Origin: Cranoglanis bouderius
Taxonomy: Eukaryota > Chordata > Actinopteri > Siluriformes > Cranoglanididae
NCBI GenBank assembly: GCA_023630585.1
Contig: CM042540.1
Location: 17,958,574-18,022,573 of the forward strand
Direction of reading: 5' to 3'
Length of the DNA: 64,000 bases
Shown in pieces: positions 44,501 to 54,630 of this stretch. Both the position numbers and the translations under genes were made by a program. The notes below the pieces were generated by a model, which worked only from the letters and a program-made list of their open reading frames with translations, searched no databases and was not told the DNA's origin. Numbering within the stretch: the stretch's first letter is position 1; each line of letters begins with the position of its first letter.

Positions 44501-47500
44501 CATATATGCAATATTTGCCAGTTCATAAGTAACTGATTGGGCTCCCAGCTCTACTTCACTTATCAAACCTGCCATACAAGAGACAGGCAGCAAACAATAA
44601 TCAACACTGCAGGATAAATTATATATTTAAATAATAAATATATATATGTCCTTGGCACTTTTACAAGGCTCAACATTATCATTCCCTTCAAAACACTATA
44701 AATAATTTGCCAAAATATCTTTTGCATATATTTTACCTGCCAAAAATGCACCCAGCTCATAGCTCCACCACTCTGCACCCAACATTAACATGCCTGGAAT
44801 GCCCAGCCACATAAAATCACCCCACTCCTGTAGACAATCCATGGACAAGCCTGCACAGTGGAGAGACATGGGATGTACACATCATTAACTTATGAGTTAC
44901 CAGAGTGATCCCATCTGTAAATAAGGTCATATCTGTATTTACGTGTAGTTGGGCATACGTGTGCTTTAAAAACAAAAGTTTGTACGAGTTGAGGTTTGTG
45001 TGAGATCACCTCTTTTGACAATACTGAGGCTTTTGTAAAGGTAAATATATAGCATTTATTCTTGTGTGTATGCAAATCAGTTATATTGCATACATCCTGC
45101 ATCCTGTCCTGACTGAAGATGCTATCTGATGTTTGTAACAACAATAGTAAATTGTTTCTTATATATTAAGCTGCACAATTATCCTGAATCTGTGTTGTAA
45201 AATTGTAAATTCATATACAGTTCCCTCTGAAACTATTGGAACGGCAAGGCCAATTCATTTGTTTGTTTTCTACACCAAAGATATTTGAGTTTGAGATCAA
45301 AAGATGGATATGAGACAAGAGTTTAGGATTTCAGCTTTTATTTCCTGGTATTTACAGTATCTCACAAAAGTGAGTACACCCCTCACATTTTTGTAAATAT
45401 TTTATTATATCTTTTCATGGGGCAACGCTGAAGAAATGACACTTTGCTACAATGTAAAGTAGTAAGTGTACAGCTTGTATAACAGTGTAAATTTGCTGTC
45501 CCCTCAAAATAACTCAACACACAGCCATTAATGTCTAAACCGCTGGCAAATAAAGTGAGTACACCCCTAAATGAAAATGTCCAAATTGGGCCCAAAGTGT
45601 CAATATTTTGTGTGGCCACCATTATTTTCCAGCACTGCCTTAACCCTGTTGGGCATGGAGTTCACCAGAGCTTCACAGGTTGCCACTGGAGTCCTCTTCC
45701 ACTCCTCCATGACGACATCACAGAGCTGATGGATGTTAGAAACCTTGCGCTCCTCCACCTTCCGTTTGAGGATGCCCTACAGATGCTCAATAGGGTTTAG
45801 GTCTGGAGACATTCTTGGCCAGTCCATCACCTTTACCCTCAGCTTCTTTAGCAAGGCAGTGGTCGTCTTGGAGGTGTGTTTGGGGTCGTTATCATGTTGG
45901 AATACTGTCCTGCGGCCCAGTTTCCAAAGGGAGGGGATCATGCTCTGCTTCAGTATGTCACAGTACATGTCACAGTACACTCCACAGGGCCAGCAGCACT
46001 CATGCAGCCCCAGACCATGACACTCCCACCACCATGCTTGACTGTAGGCAAGACACACTTGCCTTTGTACTCCTCACCTGGTTGCTGCCACACATGCTTG
46101 ACACCATCTGAACCAAATAAGTTTATCTTGGTCTCATCAGACCACAGGACATGGTTCCAGTAATCCATGTCCTTAGTCTGCTTGTCTTCAGCAAACTGTT
46201 TGCAGGCTTTCTTGTGCATCATCTTTAGAAGAGGCTTCCTTCTGGGACGACAGCCATGCAGACCAATTTGATGCAGTGTGCGGCTGACCCCCCCACCCCT
46301 TCAACCTCTGCAGCAATGCTGGCAGCACTCATACATCTATTCTGCAAAGCCAACCTTTGTATATGATGCTGAGCACGTGCACTCAACTTCTTTGGTCGAC
46401 CATGGCGAGGCCTGTTCTGAGTGGAACCTGTCCTGTTAAACCACTGTATGGTCTTGGCCACCATGCTGCAGCTTAGTTTCAGGGTGTTGGCAAACTTCTT
46501 ATAGCCTAGGCCAGCTTTATGTAGAGCAACAATTCTTTTTTTCAGATCCTCAGAGAGTTCTTTGCTATGAGATGCCATGGCATGAGGTGCAATAAACAAA
46601 CATTTATTGTTTAACCATTTTATCTTTTGTTCAAAAGATTCACAAAAATACTCTGCTCTCATGAATATCAAACAATTGCAAACAAAACACAGGTTTATCC
46701 AAAAAAATATCTTTGTTGAATATATGTGTACAACAATTATTGGCACCCTTTTAGTCAATACTTTGTGCTACCTCCTTTTGCCACGATAACAGCTCTGAGT
46801 CTTCTCCTATAATGCCTGATGAGGTTGGAGAATACATGGCAAGGGATCTGAGACCATTCCTCCATACAGAACCTCTCCAGATCCTTCAGATTTCAAGGTC
46901 CACACTGGTGGACTCTCCTCTTCAGTTCACCCCACAGGTTTTCTTTGGGTTTCAAGTCAGGGGACTGGGATGGCCATGGCAGGACCTTTATTTTGTGGTC
47001 AGTAAACCATTTTTGTGTTGTTTGGATGTATGCTTTGGATCATTGTCCTGCTGGAAGATCCAACCTATTTTAAGTTTTCTGGCAGAGGCAGAAAGCTTAA
47101 TGAAACTGCTTTCTGGCAGTTTCATTTAATATCTGTTGATATTTGATAGAGTCCATGATGCCATGTATCCTAAGAAAATGTCCAGGTCCTCTGGCAGAAA
47201 AACAGCCCCAAAGCATTAAAGAGCCACCACCATATTTAACCGTGAGCATGGGGTACTTTTCCATATGGCTACCTCTCTGTGTGCGCCAAAACCACCTCTG
47301 GTGTTTATTCCCAAAAAAGCTCTATTTTGGTTTCATCTGACCATAGAATCCAATCCCATTTGAAGTTCCAGTAGTCTGGCAAACTGAAGACACTTGAGTT
47401 TGTTTTTGGATGAGAGTAGAGGCTTTTTTCTTGAAACCCTTCCAAACAACTTGTGGTGATGTAGGTGGCTTCGGATTGTAGTTTTGGAGATTTTCTGAAC

Positions 47501-50500
47501 CCAAGATGCAACTAACTTCTGTCATTCTCCACTATAGACACATGTCCAATTCCAGGTTGATTCATAACATTTCCAGTTGACTGGAACTTCTTAATTATTG
47601 CCCTGATGGTGGAAATGGGCATTTTCAATCTATTTTTTCAATGCTATTTTCTTATAGCCACTTCCCATTTTGTGAAGCTCAACAACCTTTTGCCGTACAT
47701 CACAGCTATATTCCTTGGTCTTACCCATTGTTATGAATGACTAAGGGAATTTGGCCTGCGTGTTATCTCATATTTATACCCCTGTGAAACAGGAAATCAT
47801 GGTTGAACAATTTCCTGTTCCGAGTGTCCCGGGTGTACTAAAAAAAAAAAAGAAGGAAACTATCAATGGGAATATACTTCAAATATATTTTTCTCATATG
47901 AATTCATAGGGGTGCCAATAATTGTTGCACACCTATATTTAACAAAAAGGACAATTACATAAGGATGCTGTTCATAGACTTCAGTTCAGCATTCAACACA
48001 ATCATTCCAACTGACGACAAAGCTGAGCCTGCTGGGTTTAAACACCTCCCTCTGCAACTGGATCCTGGACTTTCTGACCGGGAGACCCCAGTCCGTCAGG
48101 ATTGGCAGCTCCACGTCCAGCACCACCACACTGAACACCGGCGCCCCCCAGGGCTGGTTGCTCAGTCCACTGCTGTTCACCCTGCTGACTCACGACTGTG
48201 CTGCTAAGTTCAGTTCTAATCACATCATCAAGTTTGCTGATGACACTACAGTTGTGGGCCTCATCAGCAACAATGATAAGTCAGCATACAGGGAGGAGGT
48301 GAACCAGCTTGCAGAATGGTGTAGAGAACAATCTATCTCTTAATGTTGATAAGACTAAAGAGATGATTGTCGACTTCAGGAGAACCCAAGTGGACCACTC
48401 ACCACTGCACATCAATGGGACAACTGTGGAGAGAGTCAAAAGCTCCAAGTTTCTTGGTGTGCACATGACTGAGGACCTCTCCTGGACTCTCAACATCACC
48501 TGCCTAGTCAAGAAGGCCCAGCAGCGCGTCCACTTCCTGCGGAGGCTGAAGAGAGCCAAACTCTCCCCCCCCCCCCCCAATCCTCACGTCCTTCTACAGA
48601 GGAATGATAGAGAGCATCCTGACCAGCTGTCTCACTGTGTGGTACGGGAACTGCACAACCTCCGTCCGCAAGACCCTACAGCGAATTGTGAGGACAGCTG
48701 AAAAGATCATCGGGGTCTCTCTACCCACCGTCGCCACCTCCTTCAACAACCGCTGCATCCGCAAAGCCACCAGTATGACAATAAAAAACCTCCTTGAACT
48801 TGAACAATTTTTTTTTTTTTGATAAACCTGTGTTGTGTTGTGTTTTACAGTATTTTTGTGAATTTTTTTAACAAAATATCAAAAGGTTAAACAATAAAGA
48901 CAATTTTTCACACCCTTCTTTGCTCATATTTATCACGGGTACCAATGTTAGTGGAGGGCACTGTACATATAAATACCAGAAAATAAAAGCTGAAATTCAA
49001 AACTTTCTTCTCATATTCATCTTTTGAGCTCAAACCCAAATGTCTTCAGTCTACAGCAAAAACAATTTAATTGATTTTAAAGGTTAAAAACCTTGCCATT
49101 ATAATAGTTTCAGAGGGGACTGTATATACTTACCGGAAGAACAACCATGTAAATCTTCACATATATAAACTACTTTTTATATACACATCATTATTGTGAG
49201 AAATTTCAAAATGCTCATTTATCTTAAAAAATAAAATAGAAATAAAAAAACCTCTATTATATAAACTCACCATGCCAAGTCTCCTTATGAAGACCTTTAT
49301 ACAGGATATAGACAAACAGCATAATAGCCATGACATATTGTGAGGCAACATTGGCTGCTGCCGATCCACTGTAGATTAAACAGTCACATTAATAGTGATT
49401 TTTTTTGTTAAATTATATTCCATCATTATCTATTTACACATATTATGGTCAGGCATTCCTATAGTTGGATAATGTATATTTGAACCATCACTGATTTTCT
49501 CCACTCACGCAATGCCAAGATCCAAAACAAAAAGGAAAATGTAGTTGCACAAGGCATTGATCACATTGCCTACAGCTCCAGAGATGACCAACGGCCACAT
49601 GATTCCCTAGAAGGAGAGGCTTAATTGAATTAAAATTTTACACCATACTAACTTGTTTTCTCATTTACTTACTTGATTTTGCAGATATGATGCCTCAGCT
49701 ATGAATGTAAATAAGCCCTATAAGGAAAAAAACAAAAACAAAAGGACTGTATATGATTCTTCTTTGTAAACTGGGTTCCCAGTGGCAGTGAATACTGAAT
49801 TTTATATACCTAATTTTAGTGTTGTCAATATACAGTATATATACTTACTGGAAGAGCAGCCATGTAAATATTCACGTATAACTGAGATACTCTGAAACAG
49901 ACAAACATAGGTGACTGGAAACTCAAGTATTTAGGCTAAAAAAAAAAAAACTCCAGACATTTAACTGAAATAAAAAATACAATAAATTATATACAGTATT
50001 TAGCAATAATAAACCAACCTAGCAACCTCAGGGTTCTGTTTAACAGCAATCAGTAATGACTCTGTGTTTATTAAAATGGCCCAGCAAGGGAAGCAGGCCA
50101 ACATTAAGATGAGAAACGTCCTCTGCACAATCACACCAACTCGCTTAAGGTTCCCACTCCCAAACGTCTGTCAGTATCATTTAACAGAAACAGTACAGGT
50201 TTATTAATAGGAACCAAACATATTGGGGTGTGATGTTAAAACACATCATACACAGTATACCCTGTAACTAAGGCCTCCCTATAAATGTGCTGATTATTCT
50301 TTGAATCTAACAACAGTTACACAACAAATTTCTCCATTGGCCCTTATCTATCATGGCCCCCTAATAATCTCCATCCCTGAATTAGCTACATCTCTCTCCT
50401 CTCCTCTCCACCAATAGCTGGTGTGTGGTGGGCGTTCTGGCGCACTATGGCTGCCGTCGCATCATACAGGTGGATGCTACACATTGGTGGTGGTTTGAGG

Positions 50501-51225
50501 AGATTTCCCCCCATACAGTGTAAAGCGATTTGAGTGTCTAGAAAAGTGCTATATAAATCTAAGAAATTATTATTATTAAAAAACTTGTAAGGGCATGTCT
50601 CTCTAAACTGTACAGTAAATCTTTTTAATAGGGTTTTAGCTTTTTGGCTTAACAGGAAACATGGCAAGCACATCACACACGACACTGTTGCCAAATTTAT
50701 TAACAAATTCAAAAAGACTGGAAGTGTTGCGGCCCAACCGAGAATTGGACATCCATGAACATCCACTGACGAAGTTCCCTATGTATGGAGACTTTTGGGA
50801 CGCCCTGAATTTACTTATATTCACATTAATGTTATACTATGTTATCAAAAATGTTGCTTAGCTTTTAAGACATAAACATAATGTGTATTACTGTAGTTCT
50901 TCTTCCAAGGATATCATAAGTCATTTATTGTTATTATCAATTATTCAGTGATTCTAATGGTCTCCACTACAAATACCATTTCAAACCATCAGCTAACCAT
51001 TAAAACCATTACCATTACTGGTCCTTAACGGTATCCACTAAACATAACATGCCTCCAGTAGACGGTAACAAATTACCAGTAGAGACCCACAGGGACCATT
51101 ACAGTTTCCATTAAAGCCAATACAATTCCCATTTTAACCATTACAAATACTATGCAGGTTTCTATAGGGTCTTTTTTCAGCAGGGAAGGTCATCAGCCAA
51201 ATGCTGATATACAGCAAATGTAAAC

Positions 51226-51291
<66 letters not shown>

Positions 51292-51909
51292 GAGATATTA
51301 ATGTGGCAGAGGCTGATGCCAAACCATAGCCTACGGAAACAGCTGAAACGTTGATAATCTGTAAATAAAAGCACACACACGAAAAAAATAAACTTGGATT
51401 TCCAAAACTCTCTTTTGTGAAAACTGCAAGTAAGCCACCAACATTATACTGGTCAATGGTACTGGTCATGCTGGTTGACTAGATAAATGCTGACTTGAGG
51501 GATGAATCTAAATGTGCTTACAGCTGTAGCTAGGGCCACACCGTCCAGGATTGTCCTTCCCAGATGTCCACAAAATATAACGCTGACAAAACCGACCAAG
51601 TAGACCATAATGTAGGACAAAAACTAGTGGGATAAAACAAGTAAAGGTTAGTATAGCAAATGAAAGACACAGAGACATAACGGCTATGGGTTTAGTATTC
51701 GAGGATGAATTATAATCATTAAGAAGAAAAGACAAAACGACTCTGCTGTGTGTTCTAGCGAAAAGAACTTGTACTGTATTAGCCACGAATGCGGGAACTT
51801 CTTGAACGCAGCATGACACCGGGGATGGACGAGACTTTCTGTACTCACTACATAATACAATATAAGAGCTTGCTATGAACTTGTACTAAACACTTAACAA
51901 CAATTCAGC

Positions 51910-51986
<77 letters not shown>

Positions 51987-52117
51987 CTTTCAAACACAAA
52001 CACACTACTAACCACAGGCAAAGCCAGAGTTGACAGCTCCTTCGCTTCGCTTTTGAACTCGACCGGTATGAAACTGCGAAGACGCCTGAGGAAACCGTAG
52101 TACACATTTTCAGCCAT
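38549..52117 (-). CDS. slc47a: SLC47A family multidrug and toxin extrusion (MATE) transporter, copy 2 (complete, 17 exons)
   Basis: Exons in transcript order: 52117-52013, 51623-51522, 51358-51290, 50167-50019, 49891-49849, 49717-49673, 49606-49509, 49368-49271, 44850-44737, 44568-44501, 44363-44255, 40879-40804, 39553-39484, 39310-39178, 39096-39002, 38917-38875, 38757-38549. They give 541 residues, near the 570 of human MATE1. Exons 2-15 are the same length as those of copy 1, showing a common origin. Motifs: FCGHLGRTILDG, SVGYGLASASATLISQ, TFGSGNLKRVGVIVQR, GAEWWSYELGAFLAG (E263, E268), LGAQSVTYELANIAYM (E290 = human E300), GFSVAGSVRVGNALGAGNPEQA, FHILDATA (H376, D379 = human H386, E389) and NLVGYYGIGFPVGVSLMFAAK. 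This copy therefore keeps all acidic transport positions and is the likelier classical proton/organic-cation exchanger. The ATG has good Kozak context (aagATGG). An unusual transposon begins about 210 bp upstream. The intron between exons 8 and 9 holds a 3.9 kb nested transposon stack. Paralogue name unresolved. Confidence 0.92.
39782..40673. mobile_element. foldback-type derivative of a Tc1-like element (family B)
   Basis: Ends cagtgccctccacgaatatt and ctaat…gtggaggacactg. The left approx. 320 bp (tattggcacccttttagtca, gataacagagtcttctcct…) reappear inverted at 40360-40673, so two long arms enclose a loop of about 260 bp made of antisense transposase sequence. No intact gene. Lies in the SLC47A copy 2 intron between exons 12 and 13. 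A second copy of the family is in the nest at 46590-48964. Confidence 0.8.
41172..41738. mobile_element. TA-flanked MITE of about 570 bp
   Basis: The inverted ends cagtactgtgcaaaggtttc and actattgcacagtactg are bordered by TA. The core is AT-rich and without a transposase. I recall this sequence as a widespread fish repeat. In the SLC47A copy 2 intron between exons 11 and 12. Confidence 0.75.
42147..43753 (+). mobile_element. Tc1-like element with transposase broken in the middle
   Basis: TA-bordered inverted ends: cagtgggtatagaaaagaat and ttttctatacccactg. The transposase relic is in two open pieces, 42652-43011 (HTH, RKLVREATKRPTATLKQLQE, first Asp in VLWSDE) and 43098-43538 (VQHDNDPKHTAKLTTQWL, SQSADLNPTENLW with E, end GGLTKY). 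Between them are frame breaks and a stop; PTEN replaces the usual PIEN. Confidence 0.85.
43865..44150 (+). mobile_element. truncated left end of the 21.7-kb-type Tc1/mariner repeat
   Basis: gccaaaagtctgcagacacc and the following tgaccatcat match the terminal repeat of the element at 21721-22185. The right end is missing, leaving a fragment next to exon 11 of SLC47A copy 2. Confidence 0.4.
45355..46590 (-). mobile_element. truncated second copy of the 31.9-kb Tc1-like family
   Basis: The TIR cagtatctcacaaaagtgag is intact at 45355, and antisense transposase runs to its start codon near 46577 (KELSEDLKKRIVALHKAG). The 5' flank and far TIR are lost, and the sequence joins directly to the interior of a family B element. 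Small gaps and stops break the frame (for example near 46000 and 46290). Confidence 0.8.
46590..48964 (-). mobile_element. family B Tc1-like element, truncated at one end and split by a LINE
   Basis: Antisense transposase sequence is visible at 46740-47730; near 47300-47510 the reverse strand reads WILWSDETKIELF-like. The right TIR is complete at 48905-48964 (gtggagggcactg) and the left TIR is missing. It is interrupted by LINE sequence at about 47960-48806. Confidence 0.7.
47960..48806 (+). mobile_element. 5'-truncated L2/CR1-like LINE, reverse-transcriptase fragment
   Basis: Frames at 47965-48207, 48158-48343, 48309-48701 and 48604-48822 give FIDFSSAFNTIIP, then a broken WILDFLTGRPQSV, NTGAPQG, FADDTTVVGLI (the catalytic ADD box, about 48233), LNVDKTKEMIVDFRR, FLGVHMTEDLSW and AQQRVHFLRRLKR. 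Several frameshifts are present, and there is no endonuclease domain. It ends in tgacaataaaaaacctcctt and gaacttgaac, a typical L2-like tail. Confidence 0.85.
49124..49166 (-). pseudogene. relic duplicate of SLC47A exon 5
   Basis: cttaccggaagaacaaccat and what follows resemble the true exon 5 with its donor (cttactggaagagcagccat, 49844-49891) at most positions for about 43 bp. The gtaag donor is kept but the acceptor side diverges. It sits between exons 8 and 9 of copy 2, out of order. Confidence 0.5.
50640..50815 (+). mobile_element. fragment of the short HTH transposon family
   Basis: The + frame reads HGKHITHDTVAKFINKFKKTGSV, continuing the HTH region begun in the 34816 element, and then the terminal repeat tatggagacttttgggacgc. 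In an SLC47A copy 2 intron. Confidence 0.5.
50930..51185. mobile_element. hAT-like MITE fragment, orientation 1
   Basis: Rich in aaccatta/ccattac words and ending ttttttcagcaggg. Its interior is the reverse complement of the element at 54349-54630, so these are two oppositely oriented copies of one family; the left end is not visible. Confidence 0.55.
51230..51286. repeat. (GT)n microsatellite touching the exon 3 donor of SLC47A copy 2
   Basis: About 57 bp. On the gene strand the intron starts GTAC and is CA repeat almost from its first bases (exon 3 ends at 51290). Confidence 0.95.
51913..51982. repeat. (TA)n microsatellite in intron 1 of SLC47A copy 2
   Basis: About 70 bp of TA, starting about 25 bp past the exon 1 donor on the gene strand. 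Confidence 0.95.
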
Positions 52118-53216
52118 CTTTTTAACTTGTCGAAAGATCCAGTACTGAGGACTGAAGGGTATTTGAGATGTTTTTTGCTAAACAAACGTGTTTTATCAGC
52201 TCGCATGCGAACTCTGCTCCCAATAAAAATAAACAGTAAAAAACCCACACATCCTTATCTATCTGATCTGTCTAATAAACTAGCCAAGAGCTGCAGCAGA
52301 AACAGCTTTACTGTTTGAAATGATATGAGCCAATCCACCGAATGGGTGACATTTCAGTCCCCAGAACATTATATGTATAAAAATGCATGACAATTAGCTC
52401 TAAAATACATTTTATAATTAAGCAAAGTGTCCTGCACATTAATCTAACTGCAAATTTAAAATATATAATTAAAAACATTTTTTGCATGTCCCCACTCTCT
52501 ATCTCTATTGAAATATAATGATTAAAGTCCTTCAGAAATCTTTTTTCCCCCATTGTTCTGTGACTTTATATCAAATCTATGATTTAAAATTTTTTTTTTC
52601 ATGAGAAATCCATAACATTTTAGATAAAATACACATTTTAGTCGTGTCCCCGGTTTTCACTCAGTCCTGTTACCCTAACTCACTGCCCTCCTTGAAAAAC
52701 TTGGAACATTCCACAAGACACATTTTCAACAGGAAGTTGCGTCATTTGAATCTTCTGAAGGCAATGGGAAGACCAAAAGTAAGTCCTCTCATTTTCTTTT
52801 CTGTGTATTTGATGATATTGCAACTATGTCTGAGAGGGTCAATCTCAACGTACTGTCCTGTTACCTAAATTATTTTTAGATGTTATTTGTTTATTTTAAA
52901 TATACACATTTTTGGTAAATCACTAGAATTTGCTCAGTATCCTCATGCTATTAGCATGTATGCCATGTGGCTATATTTCATGTATTTGCTAATTCTATGC
53001 TAAAAACTCAGTCCTGTTACCTTCAGTCCTGTTACTCATATAAACCATAACAGGACTGAGTAATAGGTAACAGGAGTGAGTAGCATCCTATGGTGTATTG
53101 ATTTATTAGTGTGAATATTAAATCAATTTACAATTTACTTGATTTTGAAGTTTTACAGTTATTGTTACTTAAGATATAGAGGTATCAGTTTTACAGTGTG
53201 AATACCGTGTTTACAG

Positions 53217-53331
53217 GGAGCCAATCCACCACTAAGTGCTGCAGAAAAGCTCTTCAGGCGAGGATTCACTGCCGATACGTGGAACTTTTTCGAGGTGAGC
53301 CACGGAAAGGGTGCCCCAGATGGTGTGGGAC
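53217..53331 (+). pseudogene. transposase-relic exon with HGKG-x2-DGVG motif
   Basis: After a good acceptor (gtgtttacag) the frame GANPPLSAAEKLFRRGFTAD continues to FFEVSHGKGAPDGVG and then becomes TH repeats. An internal gtgagc donor exists at 53295, but reading through keeps the HGKG motif, which I recall from uncharacterised transposon-derived animal proteins. The phase matches MGRPK (52764-52778) across a gtaagt...ag intron. Truncated by the microsatellite, so not functional as it stands. Confidence 0.5.
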
Positions 53332-53467
53332 ACACACACACTCACAGACACACACACACACACACAAACAGACGTACACACACACTCACAGACATAGACA
53401 CACACAAACACACAAACAGACATACACACACACACACACTCACAGGCATACACACACACACTCACAG

Positions 53468-53518
<51 letters not shown>

Positions 53519-53596
53519 GACATACACACACACACTCACAGACACACACAAACACACAAACAGACATACACACACACTCACAGACACACACACATA
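53329..53596. repeat. CA-rich microsatellite array
   Basis: About 270 bp of CA repeats broken by regular cactcacagacata spacers, i.e. a compound, partly higher-order array inside the unclassified transposon. Confidence 0.9.
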
Positions 53597-54260
53597 CACA
53601 GAGAGTCTGGATACACAGTCCTGTTACTCAGTGTTCATTCCTGTTATTAAATTGTTTTTCTCTAAAAAATAAAGTTAAACCACTGATTTTCTCAATTGTG
53701 TCCATCATTTAACCAATAGTTTAATTAATTGTATGATAAAAAATAAATTAAACCTGAGGTTTAGGTCTCCTTTGAAATGAAAAAAATGGCTTTGCCTTTT
53801 TAAAAAAAAAATACACATTGTGTGCATATATAGTGATTTTTTTGTGATAAATATCAATTATTTAAACACACAACCAACCATTTCTTTAAAATAAACACTT
53901 TTGTGAGAGGAAAACAAAGAAATTAGTTGACATTGCTTTTAAACTTGCTTTTTAAAAGACATAATTTTTGGTAACAGGACTGAGAAAAATGCATCCATCT
54001 CCCACTTTGAAACCTTGTGAAAAATGAAATAAAGTTACCCGAGATTGACCAATATACATTTTGAACAGTGGAATATGTGTGCTATTAGAGTCAGTGTTGA
54101 AAAAAGATAAAAATGAAGTTTAATTTTTAAAAGTTACAACAGGCAAATGTCACCCATTCGGTGGAATGGCTTATGTTCGTTTGGTTTTGGTTCCTTTTTT
54201 AGTTCCCGTTTGGTTTCCGGGATCATCATCATTATCATCATCATCACCGTGTTGTGTTTC

Positions 54261-54299
<39 letters not shown>
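54261..54299. repeat. (TTA)n microsatellite
   Basis: About 39 bp of uninterrupted trinucleotide repeat. Confidence 0.95.
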
Positions 54300-54300
<1 letters not shown>

Positions 54301-54348
54301 AGTTATAGATAGGCTACACAGAAACTATGAGAGCTGTGGCCGAATCAC

Positions 54349-54630
54349 AGCTGCTGAAAAAAAAAAACCCAACAACACAGAAACCCTCATAAAATTTGTA
54401 ATGGTTTAATGGTTATACTGGGAATTGTATTGGTTGTAATGGAAACTGTAATGGTCCCTGTAGGTCTCTACCGGTAATTTTTTGCCTTCTATTGGTGTAT
54501 GTCTAGTGGATACCATTTAGGACTAGTAACGGTAATGGTTTTAATGGTTAGCTGATGGTTTGTAATGGTATTTGTAGTGGAAACCATTAGAATTTCTGTG
54601 ATGGTTTCTTTTGTTGTTTTTTCAGCAGGG
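54349..54630. mobile_element. hAT-like MITE, orientation 2
   Basis: The left end reads agctgctgaaaaaa and the right end ttttttcagcaggg, with taatggtt words throughout. Reverse-complement relative of 50930-51185. Non-coding, about 280 bp. Confidence 0.6.

Larger units (their letters stand above)
45218..49122. mobile_element. outer DNA transposon of a nested stack (family A)
   Basis: The left arm begins cagttccctctgaaactatt and the right arm ends aatagtttcagaggggactg, both bordered by TA. About 135-160 bp of each arm match as inverted repeats (tcagcttttatttcctggta / taccagaaaataaaagctga). Everything between about 45350 and 48965 is later insertions: a truncated Tc1 copy, a truncated family B copy and a LINE fragment. 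Lies in the SLC47A copy 2 intron between exons 8 and 9. Confidence 0.8.
52326..54173 (+). mobile_element. unclassified DNA transposon with TIRs and repeated 12-bp words
   Basis: Inverted ends of about 28 bp (gccaatccaccgaatgggtg and cacccattcggtggaatggc, then matching acattt/aaatgt). Inside, cagtcctgttac or its reverse gtaacaggactg occurs at about 52662, 53009, 53024, 53048, 53616 and 53971, with close variants at 52852, 53064 and 53637. Coding relics: ATG at 52764 giving MGRPK with a gtaagt donor, and an acceptor at 53217 opening a frame with LSAAEKLFRRGFTADTWNFF then HGKGAPDGVG. A long CA microsatellite (53329-53596) interrupts the frame directly after that motif. Superfamily not recognised. 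Confidence 0.65.

Noticed and set aside
45531..46222. Open frames on both strands at 45.5-46.2 kb
   Set aside because: These are pieces and antisense shadows of a truncated Tc1 transposase, not host genes.
53198..53672. 150- and 125-codon frames of TH/CV repeats
   Set aside because: Produced by the CA array. Only the first about 38 codons from 53217 look like former coding sequence.
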